DNA of 64,000 nt. Origin: Pogonophryne albipinna (Eukaryota > Chordata > Actinopteri > Perciformes > Artedidraconidae). Numbering within the stretch: position 1 is the first letter of the stretch; each line of letters opens with the position of its first letter. Where the stretch lies: NCBI GenBank assembly GCA_028583405.1, contig JAPTMU010000166.1:430819-494818 (forward strand), given 5' to 3'. Of the stretch, positions 63,752 to 64,000 are shown in pieces. The notes beneath the pieces were generated by a model that ran no database searches, was not told where the DNA came from, and saw nothing but the letters and a program-made list of their open reading frames with translations. The translations under genes and the position numbers were made by a program.

Positions 63752-64000
63752 GTAGAGAAACACTCTGATGATTTGATTTGATGTATTTCGAACGTGTAAA
63801 ACAATATTTATACAGAAAATTATAATAATAATGAAATGAAACAAGAGAATTATGATACTATACCAAATTAAGCAGTATAAAATTGATGAACACAAATATT
63901 ATTGACTTACAAATGATATATAAACACATTTTCTATCTAATTACACATCCGAAAAGGGTTGGGAAGAAGTTTACACCTTTTTAATCCCACCCCTTCTCCC
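63752..64000 (+). other. start of intron 10, with retroposon-like end
   Basis: AT-rich. The last 60 bases (ccgaaaagggttgggaagaa, gtttacacctttttaatccc) resemble a common teleost LINE-like terminal sequence. No coding. Confidence 0.5.

Overview
The window is a stretch of vertebrate, almost certainly teleost (probably percomorph) nuclear DNA. The reasons are a split vertebrate gene with GT-AG introns, very long GT/CA microsatellites, tRNA-derived SINEs, Tc1-like and hAT-like DNA transposons, and dispersed families typical of ray-finned fish. There is no bacterial-type gene organisation. Nearly every long open reading frame is a by-product of tandem repeats whose unit length is a multiple of three.

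One gene is present, on the + strand: a nuclear factor I gene that I identify as nfix. Eight constitutive coding exons can be placed to the base at 32206-32271, 32874-32948, 33205-33325, 37773-37903, 46843-46965, 57912-58087, 59961-60108 and 63660-63751. All have canonical AG/GT borders and their phases agree throughout (1,1,2,1,1,0,1,0). They encode the C-terminal transactivation/repression half of the protein. The exon for the conserved DNA-binding domain lies upstream of base 1 and the final short exon downstream of 64000. The first 32.2 kb is therefore intron. Two phase-compatible extra exons look plausible: 40200-40274 (75 bp, 25 codons, with an I-K-H-E SUMO-type motif) and 34218-34253 (36 bp).

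Introns make up more than 98% of the window and are full of repeats. Several families consist of a dispersed mobile element whose interior has expanded into a minisatellite: a 72-bp unit inside a TIR element beginning GAGTGGTGCAGG (nine copies plus one fragment, in both orientations); a 33-bp unit inside a TIR-bearing element (four sites); a 37-bp unit grown from the end of a TTAA-flanked MITE; and a 15-bp unit inside a LINE-like repeat. A 57-bp unit (three arrays, two sharing a flank, one inverted) and an ETS-motif minisatellite add to these. Other elements are a Tc1-like relic, an hAT-like element that keeps a BED zinc finger with a near-perfect 8-bp target duplication, a foldback MITE, two tRNA-derived SINEs, and a tandem segmental duplication just upstream of exon 37773-37903.

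The features most likely to have biological consequences involve splicing. Exon 33205-33325 sits between a UG repeat ending a few bases before its acceptor and a CA repeat starting two bases into its donor, and these can pair. CA tracts begin within 20 bases of three donors. Inverted 72-bp arrays flank exons 57912-58087 and 59961-60108, a layout known to favour back-splicing.
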